Source of the DNA: Oegoconia quadripuncta
Lineage: Eukaryota > Arthropoda > Insecta > Lepidoptera > Autostichidae
NCBI GenBank assembly: GCA_949316235.1
Contig: OX438751.1
Location: forward strand, 23,713,885-23,777,884
DNA: 64,000 nucleotides
Direction of reading: 5' to 3'
The notes below the pieces were generated by a model. It was not told the origin of the DNA, made no database searches, and worked only from the letters and a program-made list of their open reading frames with translations. Every line of letters begins with the position of its first letter. Within the stretch, counting starts at the first letter, position 1. This document shows, piece after piece, positions 9,829 to 22,400 of the stretch. A program made the translations under genes and the position numbers.

Positions 9829-11230
9829 TTAATTTTTAAAAGTAACCGCTTTATAAAAGTTTCAGCGAATCTAAGAAATGATTATGGGAAAAGAAGAAGG
9901 AAGAAGAAGAAAAGAAAGGGAAGCACTTGAAAAGAGCTCTGTTCAGATTTTTTTTATTATGTGATTTAGCCCAGAAATTAAAAAATATTTCATGTGAAAC
10001 CTTGAAATAATATTCCATTTTCCAAATAAAAAACAAATTTGGATATAGCTTTGAAAATCGCAGGAATTGGTACATATGATTAACGAAGAAAAAAACCTCC
10101 AATTTCATAGGTACGCAATATTACGAAAAATACTTAAAATTTACGTACCTGAATAAGTTTTCTGACAGCAACAAAGCAAAACAGTCTCACCGCGGGCAAG
10201 GTACTCGCTCGATTGACATGACGAATCCTGTACCCGTGAATAGGGATAGTCAGACATAGACGATCACTAATTATTACGTTTAGAAGTCTTTGTTTACCAG
10301 AAATAGGGGTATTCCAAATTAGGGATACTATTCCATATTTGGTTACTTTACTCTATAGCAATAGCTACAGTAGGTATTTCAGTAAATAAATAATTGAAAA
10401 GGAGTGAACATTATACGAGTAGGTATTTATTCAATACTTACTCCGATCTATCTCGATAAAAACATTTAAGATGCATTAACACGTCACGCTTACGTCATAA
10501 CTATGAAAACATCGCAACGGCCGAAGGGAACCACCCCAAATCGATACAGCACCATTGTCACTAAAAAGCATGGGAATTTCAATCAAACTTCATACAGGAA
10601 CAGTACCCATACAATACCTTAAGAACCCTTTCTATTAAGAAAATTTATTAACTGGTTTCTACATAATACGTATTTAAAATACATGTGTCCGTATACGTGA
10701 ATGCATTATTGATATTATATGATAGTTTATTTTAGACATTGTGTCCCTTGACGTCTTAGAAAACATTTTCGTTTCATTGTCCGTGGGCGCACGAAGGGTT
10801 AGCCGTTTTCGGACAAACTCATTGTGACGTACGGGTGTCGTCCAAGACTTCGGTACAAAACAAATTGCTAGGGATTTTGGTTGGAGTCGTTAGTACGGGT
10901 CATCGGGTACGATGCGATTTGGGACAACTTTTGACGGGCATATGTCAGTTTTTATTATTATTCCTGTGTTGATTGACAACCTTGGGTTGACCGTCTCACA
11001 GGACTGGACAATGTAATGTTTCTCCTATTTTTATAAGAAGAACAAGATCTTGTTGATTTGTCATGGTTTATCGTTATCTGTGCACTCTTTTCTGTTTAAT
11101 ACATTTCAAAGGTGGAAATTCTCACCTCCACCTTTTATTCTTATTTTGACATATAAAGTTATTAAAGATGGTACCTGAAGGCAGTGAACTAAGTGCTTTT
11201 TGTCAAATACCTTTGCAAAGAGGTCTTTTA
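9829..11230. other. Repeat-poor non-coding DNA
   Basis: A purine-rich patch at 9885-9930, then AT-rich sequence. 10740-10960 has higher GC and complexity (CGGACAAACTCATTGTGACG, GTCGTCCAAGACTTCGG) with no ORF, so it could be conserved regulatory DNA. That is inference from composition only. Confidence 0.4.
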
Positions 11231-11565
11231 GGCCCGTATTAATAAACCAATCTTAATACAAGTCTTGAGGCTGTATCAACAGAGATGCGTCTTAAGCAGT
11301 TGACGCTATCTCAAGCTCCGTGCTAATTTATAAATCAATCTTGAGGTCTACTCAGCTGAGATCAAGTATTCGCCTCAGCGGCGAATGAATGATAGTCTCG
11401 AGTTTCGATTATTAATACGCGCACCTCTCAAGTGAGTACTGCTTGAGTATGCTTGAGTACTGCTTGAGTATGCACGTCTCAAGTTAGGTTTATTAATCAA
11501 CACGATTACTTCAGACCGGTCATAAGACTGTTCTCAATCTTGAGAATGGTTTATTAATACGGGCC
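11231..11565. mobile_element. PIF/Harbinger-like MITE (335 bp)
   Basis: Terminal inverted repeats GGCCCGTATTAATAAACC (11231-) and GGTTTATTAATACGGGCC (-11565) are perfect over 18 bp. The element is flanked by TTA at 11228-11230 and TTA at 11566-11568, the target duplication of PIF/Harbinger elements. Inside are many CTTGAG/CTCAAG words and a short direct repeat (TGAGTACTGCTTGAGTATGC). No transposase, so non-autonomous. Confidence 0.85.
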
Positions 11566-12252
11566 TTAATGTTTAATATTTGTTTATTTATTTAAATCTT
11601 AACCAATTTTTACAAATAAATGTACATTTCACAATTCCTAACTTAACTCTTAACTTAACGTGTAACTTATTACTAAATAAGGTACCTGTACTTAATTAAG
11701 TTGAAGCACTATATACCTGAACAACAGTAATTGGTAAAAAATCACCAGTAGGGATACCTGCGTTCCATACTAGGCCAAAACCTGTGCTATGGAAGACATT
11801 CCTCCTCAAAAAAAGAACGTTAAAATAAATTAGTCGCTATCACAAATATAGTACCACTAGTGTTATAAAACTTAGGTAGATATATCTTAGTATATTTAAT
11901 ACAGATGAATTAGTGTGTTGTATAAATTTGTGTGTATAGGAAGGTCTGTGCATGCGTGTGCGCACAGCCGGATTTCAGTCGATGACTTATATTAATAAGC
12001 TTTCAATTGAGCTAAAATTTTCTGTTTGTAAAAGACCACGTCCACTCAAATTCCAATTCCTTTATTAGTTTTTCTTTAAGGCTATCTGTAGTTCAAAATC
12101 AGAGACAGTATTTGGTGACTGGTGATTATTAGCAAGAAGGTAGTGATACACACACGCACACACAAACTTTTGTACAAACCCCAAATATTAAATATTTCAT
12201 TATTAAAAGACGTCATAAACCTATAGTTTTTAGAATCTGCCCATTATATCTA
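11566..12252. other. Non-coding AT-rich interval
   Basis: A short CA-rich run at 12148-12168. No gene or repeat assignment. Confidence 0.45.
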
Positions 12253-12572
12253 TACTTTAATCGCCAAAGTCAAAGTCAAAATATTTTATTTCATAGGTTA
12301 AAATTATCACTTGAAAACATCACAAATTAAGATTAATATTATATTTTACTGCTCATTCATAAAGCTGACTGCCCAGAGAAGAACGAACAAGAAACTCAAG
12401 GGTTGCTCGCAATATATTATGGGCTATGGACAGATTCAAGCTTCTAAATACATTGATTATTTTTACAGTTTGTATGAAATTGGAGATTTACCGTTGCATC
12501 CGCATATTTTCAGTGAAATGCGTCTATATAAATCTTCAATATTTTACAACCAATTAATCTCATACCTGTAGT
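12253..12572 (-). mobile_element. LINE 3' UTR, relative of the TTTGAC-tailed family
   Basis: Read on the minus strand it ends in ATAAAATATTTTGACTTTGAC. Before that is GAGTTTCTTGTTCGTTCTTC, the conserved block shared with the copies at 1-253 and 37744-38075. The distal part corresponds to ORF2-end sequence but is decayed. Confidence 0.7.
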
Positions 12573-14280
12573 AAACCTAATGAATATCATAAAATACCCT
12601 CATCTCTGTACTCCAATAACTTGTTCCATTGTCGCCGTGTTACGTCACCAACTTTCTTTTACCAGCGGTAAATTTTCTCGTCTCTCTCACAAGTACCGAT
12701 TTTCAGGAATATCGTAAATGGCAAGAGACGTATAAAACCGCAAATGTATCTTTGCAAATTCGTATTAATCGCGTCTTCAATCAACTTTTACGAGCAATCG
12801 AACATAAAAATATTTAAGTGTTTGTTTGCACGTAATATTAACGACACGCATTATACCCAGTGTCCATACACGGTCGTGTACGCGCCTTTATTTATTTTAT
12901 CGTAAGAGTCGGGCATTGTATCCTTGAGTCTAAATTACCTTCGTGTTTTGGGAGGGTTAAATTAATCAGTAAAGATTAGTAATAAAATTAATTGTGATTT
13001 AAACATATTTTATGACGTTCTCTTATGTAATAATCTTAAAAGTAAAGATATGAATCGAGTGCTACTAGTAAGATGAAACGATATCACATTCAAGTTTACT
13101 CCACAAATTGCACCCGCGTTGGGTGGAATTAGGGAAATCTCTGTCTGACTCCGGCACAATGACTTCCGGTCACGAGTATTGATCAATCGAGTTATATTTG
13201 TGATCATTATGAATATATAGTTTTACTTTCTGTATTGCTACAAAATGTAGATTTCTAGTGATAATAATAATACATTGCGTATAATTAATAATAAAGCCTA
13301 TAAAAATATGCTGATGGTAACATCACCATTACCATCCTACCTTTACCATCAGCACATTTTATACTAGTCTGATAGATAAAAAAGCGAATATCACGTAGTC
13401 ACTCAAATACGACATGACCACAATTTAAGCAATCTTGGATTAATGACTTCCTCATTTGGGTATCGATTCTGTACAGGTTTATTTTGAAGTTATCATCAGC
13501 ATATTAGCCTGTTAGTTTCCTCAATATGTTCTCCATAGCCAATATTCAACGATATATCCATACAAGGAATCTCTTCAAAACAGAACTAACCTTGCCACAA
13601 TCACTCGCACTTTCATTTCTTGACAATGCCTCCTGCTAGATATGTTTCTTGATACAATTATGACCTTGCTCCAAATAGTTCAGCATCTTCAGAGTCTATG
13701 TATTTGCTTTTTCTACAGATTGTGTAAATTCGACAATTTTTCACTTTGCAAGACCGCTATGTGACGCCGTTGCGGCGTGCACAAAATGTTGTTTCTTTCT
13801 TGTTAAACATTCGCCACAACCCTTTGTCTCTATTTACTTTGTGAGCGGTTTACCACCTTGCCCCGCAATGTATACCCTGTAGATCAGCTACTTCACTTTT
13901 GCTTTTTGACTTGGTAACAATTCTTTAGCTCTATAATTGCTGCGAGTTTGCAAGAATTGTATAAAAGTAACTGAAAATAGATTGGTGAAATGGATTGAAT
14001 GTAAAAAAATCCAGAAAATTTTGTTAAATGTCAAAATTTAAAACGACAAAGTACAAATATGACTTCTTTTAAAGGGACTTATTTTCCACAAGAAAAGGCA
14101 AAAGAATCCCATCTAGCCCTGATGCTTCTGGTCAACAATGAACTCCAAATACAGAGGACGATGGGAGAAATGAACAACCAAACACTAGAATAGCTACTGG
14201 TCACGGTTACTGTAATATTTTTCGACAATTGGTATTTATTTGACTTATTTATTATTATTATCAAAAACATACATTTCGGC
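12573..14280. other. Repeat-poor non-coding DNA, candidate regulatory sequence
   Basis: No SINE or LINE matches. 12625-12960 has balanced composition, several TAAT-type homeodomain words and a CCATTGT Sox-type word (about 12626). 13740-13870 is similar, with CCTTTGT. These are common short words; only the combination with low repeat density suggests function. Confidence 0.35.
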
Positions 14281-14358
14281 AATAAACTGATGATGCTGGG
14301 CCGAGCAATAAACTGATGATGCTGGGCCGAGCAATAAACTGATGATGCTGGGACGAGC
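14281..14358. repeat. 26-bp tandem repeat, three copies
   Basis: Units at 14281-14306, 14307-14332 and 14333-14358. The unit begins AATAAACTGATGATGCTGGG; the third differs by one base (CCGAGC to ACGAGC). Confidence 0.97.
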
Positions 14359-14637
14359 AATGGAGAGGGTGATGCTCGGTATTTCACTATGAGATAAAAT
14401 CATTATTATTGGTTTATTTCATTTGAGACACGTGTCATATAATAAATATGATAAACATATATCAATGCAATAGTGAACTATATAAGCTAACCTTAAAAAA
14501 TAATTCTTAGTTACCTACAGCCAGCTTAATGCAGTCCTTATGAGTTTTATCAAAGAACAATTGAAGTCTTGCTCCACTTGCACTTTACTATTTGGAGGAA
14601 TTTAATCAAGAATAAATAAACCCGTAGAACTAAAGTC

Positions 14638-14680
14638 ACCGACAAAACACAGCGAACACTTGTTGTTGTGTTTTGTCGGT
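14638..14680. repeat. 13-bp perfect hairpin
   Basis: ACCGACAAAACAC (14638-14650) and GTGTTTTGTCGGT (14668-14680) with a 17-nt loop. The function is unknown; it may be the ends of a tiny MITE. Confidence 0.85.
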
Positions 14681-15392
14681 AGAGTGCAGTAGCAGTGACC
14701 AGAGCACGTTGCTCATAGGACTGATAGCCTTTGGGATATAAAAGTTCCACAGCGAAGACTACTCTAATCTCGCTAACTTAAGAAAATATGTGAGGATAGT
14801 CATTGATCTGTAATGAACAACCTGTCCTGATGAGTAATGACAATTACGATAATTATGTGTGGTGTGATTACTCCCTATCCCAACTTTTAACCGTGCAAAA
14901 ATTAAAAGCAATGGACAGGAAGAGCCACAGGCAAAACCTAGTATTAACTAAAGATACAACCAAGTGCTCCGATAACTGCAATAAATCACTTCTACAAAAA
15001 TTACTCATTGGCTCTTCATAATACGTACACACACGCTATTGTCCATTGTCCATCAAAAGGGCGGCAATAAGAGAAACAAAATCCGCCATTATCAGATTAA
15101 AGGCCACCGTCATTAGAACGATATTCGTCAAATAATAATGACTATCATTTACTTGTCACATATCGACGTTGCTGGTTGAGTTTGAGGTTTGGGGAGTTTT
15201 AGAAGTGTCTGGAGATAGAATATTATTAAAGCCCGTCTAGTGGTTTCATTTTCCATATGTATTGATTTTGTTTTTAATTTCTTTTGTTTTAAAATTTTAA
15301 AGTTTAGGAAATAATTTTTTTACTAAAGGAGGGTGGAGACATGTATTACAAAATTTTTGTTGTCCAAAAGTAATACAAAGGTTTAGATTATC
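14681..15392. other. Non-coding interval
   Basis: No gene or repeat copy recognised. Confidence 0.4.
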
Positions 15393-15450
15393 TTAAACAT
15401 CAGGTGTGATTGAGGTCAAGTGCTAACCCGTAGTGAATAAAAAAAAAACA
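15393..15450 (+). mobile_element. SINE-A 3' end fragment
   Basis: ACATCAGGTGTGATTGAGGT then CAAGTGCTAACCCGTAGTG and an A-run: the terminal segment of SINE-A. Confidence 0.8.
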
Positions 15451-18229
15451 CTTTTTCCCACTGTTTTATCGACGATAGAATTATTAAGCACTAATAGAAA
15501 TTCTTTATTGATTGGCCTATTCGTTTGGGTTTTGTCTTCAGACAATTCATTTTAAGTAAATATCATAGAAATTAGTGTAGATATTGGATTAAGTAATTTT
15601 AATAGAAAATATACTGTACTGAATAAAATACTAGCTAACTGGGAACTATTGCAATTTCTGAAATTTCCTAAACATGAAAATATTCTGTTTCGTGATAACC
15701 AGGCAGTGGACCAAGGCAGTCATAGAGTGGTGGCTAAGAGATGCCACAAAGCCAGTAGACTGACCGCCGGCCCGTTGATTTAATGACATCATACAGTAGA
15801 CGGGGGTTGGGTGAATTGGCGTAATAGGTCTATACCCGCAGTGAGTGGTTGTAAATAATGATGATGATATCCTGAAATAAAAGCAATCATTTGAAGAAAA
15901 TAAAAGTGCAATTTACGAAATGTCTTCGTAAGTAATTTTAACTGTAACATAAGATAAACCATCACAAATTTACTCTTCGAAACCGAAAAGTCGTAAGCCT
16001 CGCATAAGAAAAGGCGGCTACGACACGGTGTATGTAACATAAAATGGTGGTTACGACATTTTACACTGCATAGCTGATAATCTTGATTGTGATAAAGAGA
16101 CAACGCCGAAGAATCGTAAGGAGTGTTCCTTTGTGCAACTGTCAATCAATGAAAGATGGTGCGGTCTGTGTGTACTAATAAATGGTATTTATTTGTAAAT
16201 CTTTGACCTGATACAAAAACCGGCTAAGTACGAGTCGGGATTTGGGACAATGATTCGTCCGTGTTATCAGGTTTTACTACAATTCTAAAAAGTTATAGTA
16301 GTTACAACTACTGAACTTCGACAAATTGTAACTTAAATTAAATTGTAACTACATGGTACTAACATGAAAATAGCTAAAAAACGCATATCTCTACACGGGC
16401 ATGGTTTCTTCAATGTAATGAATACTACAATTGTACCTATATGTGTGTGCCCTTAAGAGGTCCGTTTTTAAATTTTGATAACGTAGCATTAAAAAGTAAA
16501 AGTTGATTTTATGGGATTAATTTATAAAGGTTAAATTTCCTCGTATCACGTGAAAGCTCTTTAGAAGCGTCTCTCTTTCGGTCACACGGTGAGACATGCG
16601 GGTAATTGCATAACTGTACAGTTTTGTCATTTACATAGGTACTAAACACTAAAAATAAGTACGAAGAAAAAATAATAGTTATCATGAAAGTTTAAAACAC
16701 CTCAAGTTTCCAAATAAGTTTACTAAATAAACAGAGCCCAGTAACTTAGCCAAAGTAAAGTAAACTAAAAAATTCTTCATTTTAAAGGTGCCTTCCCATA
16801 AAATATTCAGATTATACACTTTTTAATTACATGAACATATTGATTAGTAAACTGAAAGTTTCATCAAAATAGTAATCGATTGCAATTACAAAAGAGTAAA
16901 GTTATTGCTCAAAACGTACGTAGTCTAGTGTCCACTTCAAACGAATGGTATTCACTCTAGTAGTTACTGAATAATTGAAAACAAAATAAAAACGAATCAT
17001 CACGATGACTTGAATATTTCTAACGTAACTAATTCACATACCAACATCACCAAGTTTTGTAACTTACATAACAGCAGCAACAGCGTATTGTGAAAAGAAT
17101 ACAAAAAAAAAACTTGACAATCGTGTTACAGGAACCTCGCTAAATGACTTTGTCGCAGTATGTGCTTTTGTGGTAAACAACCCCATTGACGTACAGTACG
17201 CAAATCGAGGTATTATGGCCAAAGGCTTCGATCGACACGACTAATGATGTGGTGGAATCGCCAAACTACAAGCGGTAGCGGATACACTGACCAATTCGGT
17301 TTTGTGATGAACTGCAGAGGCGTTTGACCGAAACTGGCGATGTGGCCGCAAATGAAGCACGCTATCCCAGTAAATGAACTGAAAGTTCAAAATAATTGAA
17401 ATAAGAATCACACACAAATATCGATAATGTTTATGTAAGAAGCCATAACATAAATATTTCTGAAATACACTTATAATTCAAATTCTCACCAATTACTACA
17501 TTTTCTTTAAAATAAGTTAGAAATTAATATGCCTGATTTTTAGAATGATTAGGAGTTAGAGGTAATTCAAAAAATTTTATTGAAATTCTCACCACTGCGG
17601 GTTTTTTTAAATGTAGATAGGGAATTGATCAAAAAATTTTTCGAGATACGAGCGAAATCTAAGAAGATGAAAGCACCCCTGATCGTTGGAGTTATGGATG
17701 AATGAACCTACATCAGATAGGCAATAAATATAAAACCTACTATTCTAAATACTAACGTATATAATTGATTCTACAACTTTCAACCAATTCCTCAAATAAC
17801 TTATAACTTGAACAACGAACTTGACAAAACTGAAAATTGTCATTCGTTTACTTTTCGTGCATCATTAACAAAGGACGCTAAAAATTCTATCGATTTAACA
17901 CATACGACCAAACCACTAATCATTATAGTTGACAGTAATAATTGTGAAGCGATAATATGTGTTATTGCTATAGGTGTACGACTCAATAATGATGTTTTAG
18001 TAAATAACGAGAAGGATGTTGATATTTCACATTATGATTTTAAGTTTAGCGCCGTGCACTGTACTTGACTAAGTAAATCAACAATGAGTTTTATGGATCA
18101 AGTTTATAAAGCGTCCCTTAAATACCACCAGCAGAACTGGCCGTCGACTGTAACACAGCCTACAGTCGACACACATAACAATTATAACACTTTGCCCGTG
18201 TTGATGCCTTACTAATACATACAAACATA
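15451..18229. other. Repeat-poor AT-rich desert
   Basis: No ORF above background shows protein features. 17140-17350 has higher complexity (CGATCGACACGACTAATG, AGCGGTAGCGGATACACTGA) and could be a conserved element. Nothing else identified. Confidence 0.4.
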
Positions 18230-18455
18230 ACGTCACTGACCTTTATCCCAAATGGCCACCCCAAAACATGAGCGTTTGGGTGTTCCAAATATTAAAAGTT
18301 TAATACTTGAAGTAACATTCACGGTTCACCTTTTGAAACATACAGAAATGCACCTTAACAGGGCATGAGCCCATCGCCGTTTAAACGTGCAAAGCCATAG
18401 ATAGTGGAAAGTCCCATGATCGCCTTTTACGGCACCCACGGGAAGAGATTTTTTT
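18230..18455 (+). repeat. Repeat-E2 copy (dispersed non-coding repeat)
   Basis: CAAATGGCCACCCC then GTTTGGGTGTTCCAA, ACATACAGAAATGCACC, GAGCCCATCGCCGTTTAAAC and GGCACCCACGGGAAGAGAT. The same order of blocks occurs at 38115-38475, 44870-45025, 50310-50440 and 54730-54950. No coding capacity; class unknown. Confidence 0.8.
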
Positions 18456-19199
18456 GTAAAATTTTTAACCAAGGTGACCTACATTTGATAATCATGTTGA
18501 CAGTACTAAAAAATAATCTTTTATAATTTTTATTTAAGTATTCGCCTACATAACGCAATCATTTGTAATGTTTAGCATTAAATCTATTTGTTAATATCTC
18601 AAATTTTGTCACAAATATAAAAAAATGATATATCAGAGTTCATTTATAGCACCATATTAAAAGCTTTACTTAAAAACGTTAATATTTTCTAATAATTTTC
18701 GACACTTTTGGAGAACAACAATACCTGAAAACTCATCTACATCTTACTTTGAGCAAGTTTGCTAATAACAACATTAATAACAAGCATATTTTTTGAAATA
18801 CACAATTTATCATATACGTTCCTTGAAACTTGTATAAAACTTATGTTTAAGTTGACAGCATAGGATGTTATACCTTATTCATTTGCTTTTGAATTTTGTT
18901 GAAAAATATCAACGGCAAATTTAAGTTTGTTCAAGTATGTTTCACTAATTACTTCGCTAACTTTACTGACACGCGTCTCTTTGTCAGGTTCTTTCCTGTC
19001 AAGTTTTTTGGACATTTGTACCTACATTTTACAGTCGTGAACGGTTTATTTTGTAATTCTCAGGTTATACAATGGCTACAGTAGATACCTACTTTACTTT
19101 TAGGTGTAATGTTACAAAACTACAAAATATTTATATAAAGTATGTAGTTCTAAATAACGAACACTATTTTGATTAAGTTTCGTTTCATAATGTTTTCAA
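18456..19199. other. AT-rich non-coding interval
   Basis: No supported feature. Confidence 0.4.
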
Positions 19200-19410
19200 A
19201 GCTTTTATCATCATTATCATATTAGTTGCAAGTGGTCCATTGCTAAATATGGTCCTCCCCCATGGACTCCCAGAACGACGGGTTGGTAGCCTGCACGCAG
19301 ACTTCCGGCGACCATTATATGTCATCCCTTCATCGTGTGGATATGAGTAGGCCACAATGATCTTGTCGATGCGAGGTCTCCACTCAAGAACTTTTATACC
19401 TTCACAGCCA
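19200..19410 (-). mobile_element. RTE-like LINE C-terminal remnant
   Basis: Minus strand reads EGIKVLEWRPRIDK, the motif after the RT domain of RTE-type LINEs (compare GIKVLEWRPRTGK at 60532-60804). The rest is frameshifted, but a PLATNMIMM-like end is in the expected place. Confidence 0.75.
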
Positions 19411-22400
19411 TCATTCAAAGTTTTACTTATAATAAACGTTGAAATTTATTTACCCTTCAAAGAGCTAAGCAGACATGTTGCTAAGTGACTTCAACATCAC
19501 AATGTTGACAATTTCAATTAGATTTATATCACTTTAAATCTACACTGACCAGTGAATGCTTTTAAGAAATTTGCAAACTAATCTCCCTTCAAGCACCTTT
19601 TGCCGTATTCAAACTACTGATAGACAATCAATCTTCTCCATGACCCTTTTTGCATAAAGATTTTAAGGAAAATTCACTTGAGGAGAGTAATAAATTCTAC
19701 TGTCATAGGCATAACAAAGATTAATAAAGTCTAATTCTGTGTGGTAATCACGACACAAAATATTTTATTAACATCGTCTTAACTTTTTATAGTGAATCAG
19801 TACTTACATATGCTATGTAGTTTAACTTTTAGCTGCATTATCTACTTTATAGTCTAATAAGTATAAACATATTATATTAGCTAATTACTTTAGACACTTA
19901 CTATCCTTTAAGTCCTGAAAACATTTCAGTTACAGCTACTATCTCCTTGCAAATAGTCCTTTATATTTTAGTGATAAACTGGCGAGTCACGCGTCCAGTC
20001 CCTAGGGGTAGTATGGAACCATTTAATGCATAGTTGGAGATTGTTAGGGCTCTTTCCGAACGTCGATTAGGATCAGTGAGAGTATAAGATAGGGTTGGGA
20101 AATTCGTGAATACAATGACGTGGGCTGTTTCTAGAAGGAATAGACACCGTATGAAAGTTCTCTTTGTTCCTGGAAGATTCTAAACGAACCATTATGTTTG
20201 AGATACAACTACTACTGAATTACAAGTGTACAAATGAAATTCTTTAGTATTAGATATGAACACTAATGATAACAATCTATTTTAAGGTGCAAGGAATGTA
20301 TTGAGTTGCCTATTTTAGCTTTACAAAATTATAAATGTGTCAATCAGGAATCTATAACATTTTCAGACGAGGCATCAACATCAACATCTTCAGCCTGTCT
20401 TCATCCACTACCGGACATAGACCTTCCCAATACATGCTAATGTCATGAGACAAGTCAATTCAAAATTTCATCCTTTAACACCAAGTTCGGTCTTCAGCTC
20501 TATAGCCATCTAGTTACTGCCGACTATTACTTCTCTCCCAATGTAGCAGAGGAACTTTCAACACCGCGGTAAGTTGTATGTGAATTTGTAAAGAACAATA
20601 TTATTTATTGCAAAATAACATGGGATGCCTATAAAAACCACCTTATATGAAATAAAATAACTTACACGCAGTACCGAAGACATTAACACAAGTATCATTG
20701 TTGTGTTCGACAACAATGAAACAGAACCATTGGCTACAGAGAATGGTTGAACGGAACTGATCCGTCCACTTGAGAACCGGAAAGTATCGTCAGATTTTGC
20801 GCACGAATAACCATGAATCGTTCTAATGTACAAGGTATATCTTTTTGATAATATTATAATACATTTTAATAAGTATGTGAATGATATTGGGTCAGGAACA
20901 AAGGGTAGAATAACATTCATAAAGGAGGTACTTGAAAATTTTGAAGGGGTTTTCTAGAGTGGGCCTTGTGTACCGGTAATGTAAGTTAGTGATACTACAG
21001 TTAACCACATAAATGTGTTATTTAACGGGATATAAAATAATTTGGTGACAATACTTATTAAAATGCTTGGAGAAATATTATTACTAAAGAACGAAAATAT
21101 GCTTAGCCATGATTCTGTCTATATTCCACAAAACGTTAGGTACTATTGGCATTTACATATCAATCGATAGACGTATTATTTCCAGTTATCTAGAATTGAG
21201 GTCGAGAGTTATGACTTACGTGCTTTAAAAAATGTTTTCTTGAAGATTGTTTAGCAGCCCAAAACGTCAATTAAACTTTAGCATGTTGTTCCCTCAAGAA
21301 CCAACCCCTGAATTCATATAAATACTTCATAGTGTACTAACTACATTACTTTTACTTGTATTGAATCTCGTTATGTTTAGTGGTACTCCATACCCTTGGC
21401 GACAAGTCACACGGAACAATTTGCAGTTCACCCCACCCGGTCGTTAGCGATTGCGATTGCAATCCATCGACGGTTTCCATAAAATAGAAAAATATTATGA
21501 AATCTGGTAAAAAATAAACATATTGATGCGAGGTAACGTAATTTCATTCTAGCAAATTAATTTTATGGGTTGACTTAGGCTTTGCTCGGGTGATTTTGTC
21601 TTCATCATTATGAGCAAATGGTAAAATCCAAATTGGAGCTTTCTCATATTATCCACATTCTTATGATCAATGCGACAAACATTTCATGTTTATGAAATGG
21701 TTCCAAAACCCATTCATTCCAAGACATTCAAAAAAGTAATAAATAAATGCAATAAGAAACTGTTCTAAATTAATAGAAATCATCTACTTCTCCTTTCTCA
21801 TATGACAAACAAACCTTCATCAAGATAAAGCTTAGTAGAAACAAACAAACAAACCGATTCCGTATTGTGCAACACGGTATACATAAATTCGCTAAATAAA
21901 CACATTTACATATGGAAAGTGACACGAAGGGTCCCATACGAAGATAATAGACTATTCAAATTAATTTATCCCCGAATAGGGGGTGTTACTGTGGCTGTGT
22001 GAAAGGGCAATAATAATGATGACGTAAAATAAAGCTGGTGATGATTTGTGGGAGCTAACCAGTTGGTTAATGAATTAGTAACTATTATTATTAAATACAA
22101 AAGATTTATATTCATTTCGACGAAATACTTATTAAATGCCTATTCATATTTTATAAATCGCTGGACACTCTTAACACGTTATTCGTAAAAACAGACAACT
22201 TTAGTTCTATGACTTTTAAATTTCTGTACTCTTTATCAGCTGTTACATGAAAAAGGTACAACGCCCAGTAGACAATATACATATTAGAGCAAAAAAACAA
22301 TTCAGATATAGGAACGCCTTCGAACCAGATCTGTTTTAACGAAATACATATAATCCTGGAGAAATTTTCGATTGAATTAATCATAAAATTATGAGGTAGT

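Noticed and set aside
14281..14387. 102-codon minus-strand ORF with HHQFIARPSI-type repeats
   Set aside because: The apparent protein repeat is only the 26-bp DNA tandem repeat read in frame shifts; no support as a gene.
20558..20920. 120-codon minus-strand ORF
   Set aside because: Hydrophobic by composition of AT-rich DNA; no signal peptide or domain pattern that convinced me.
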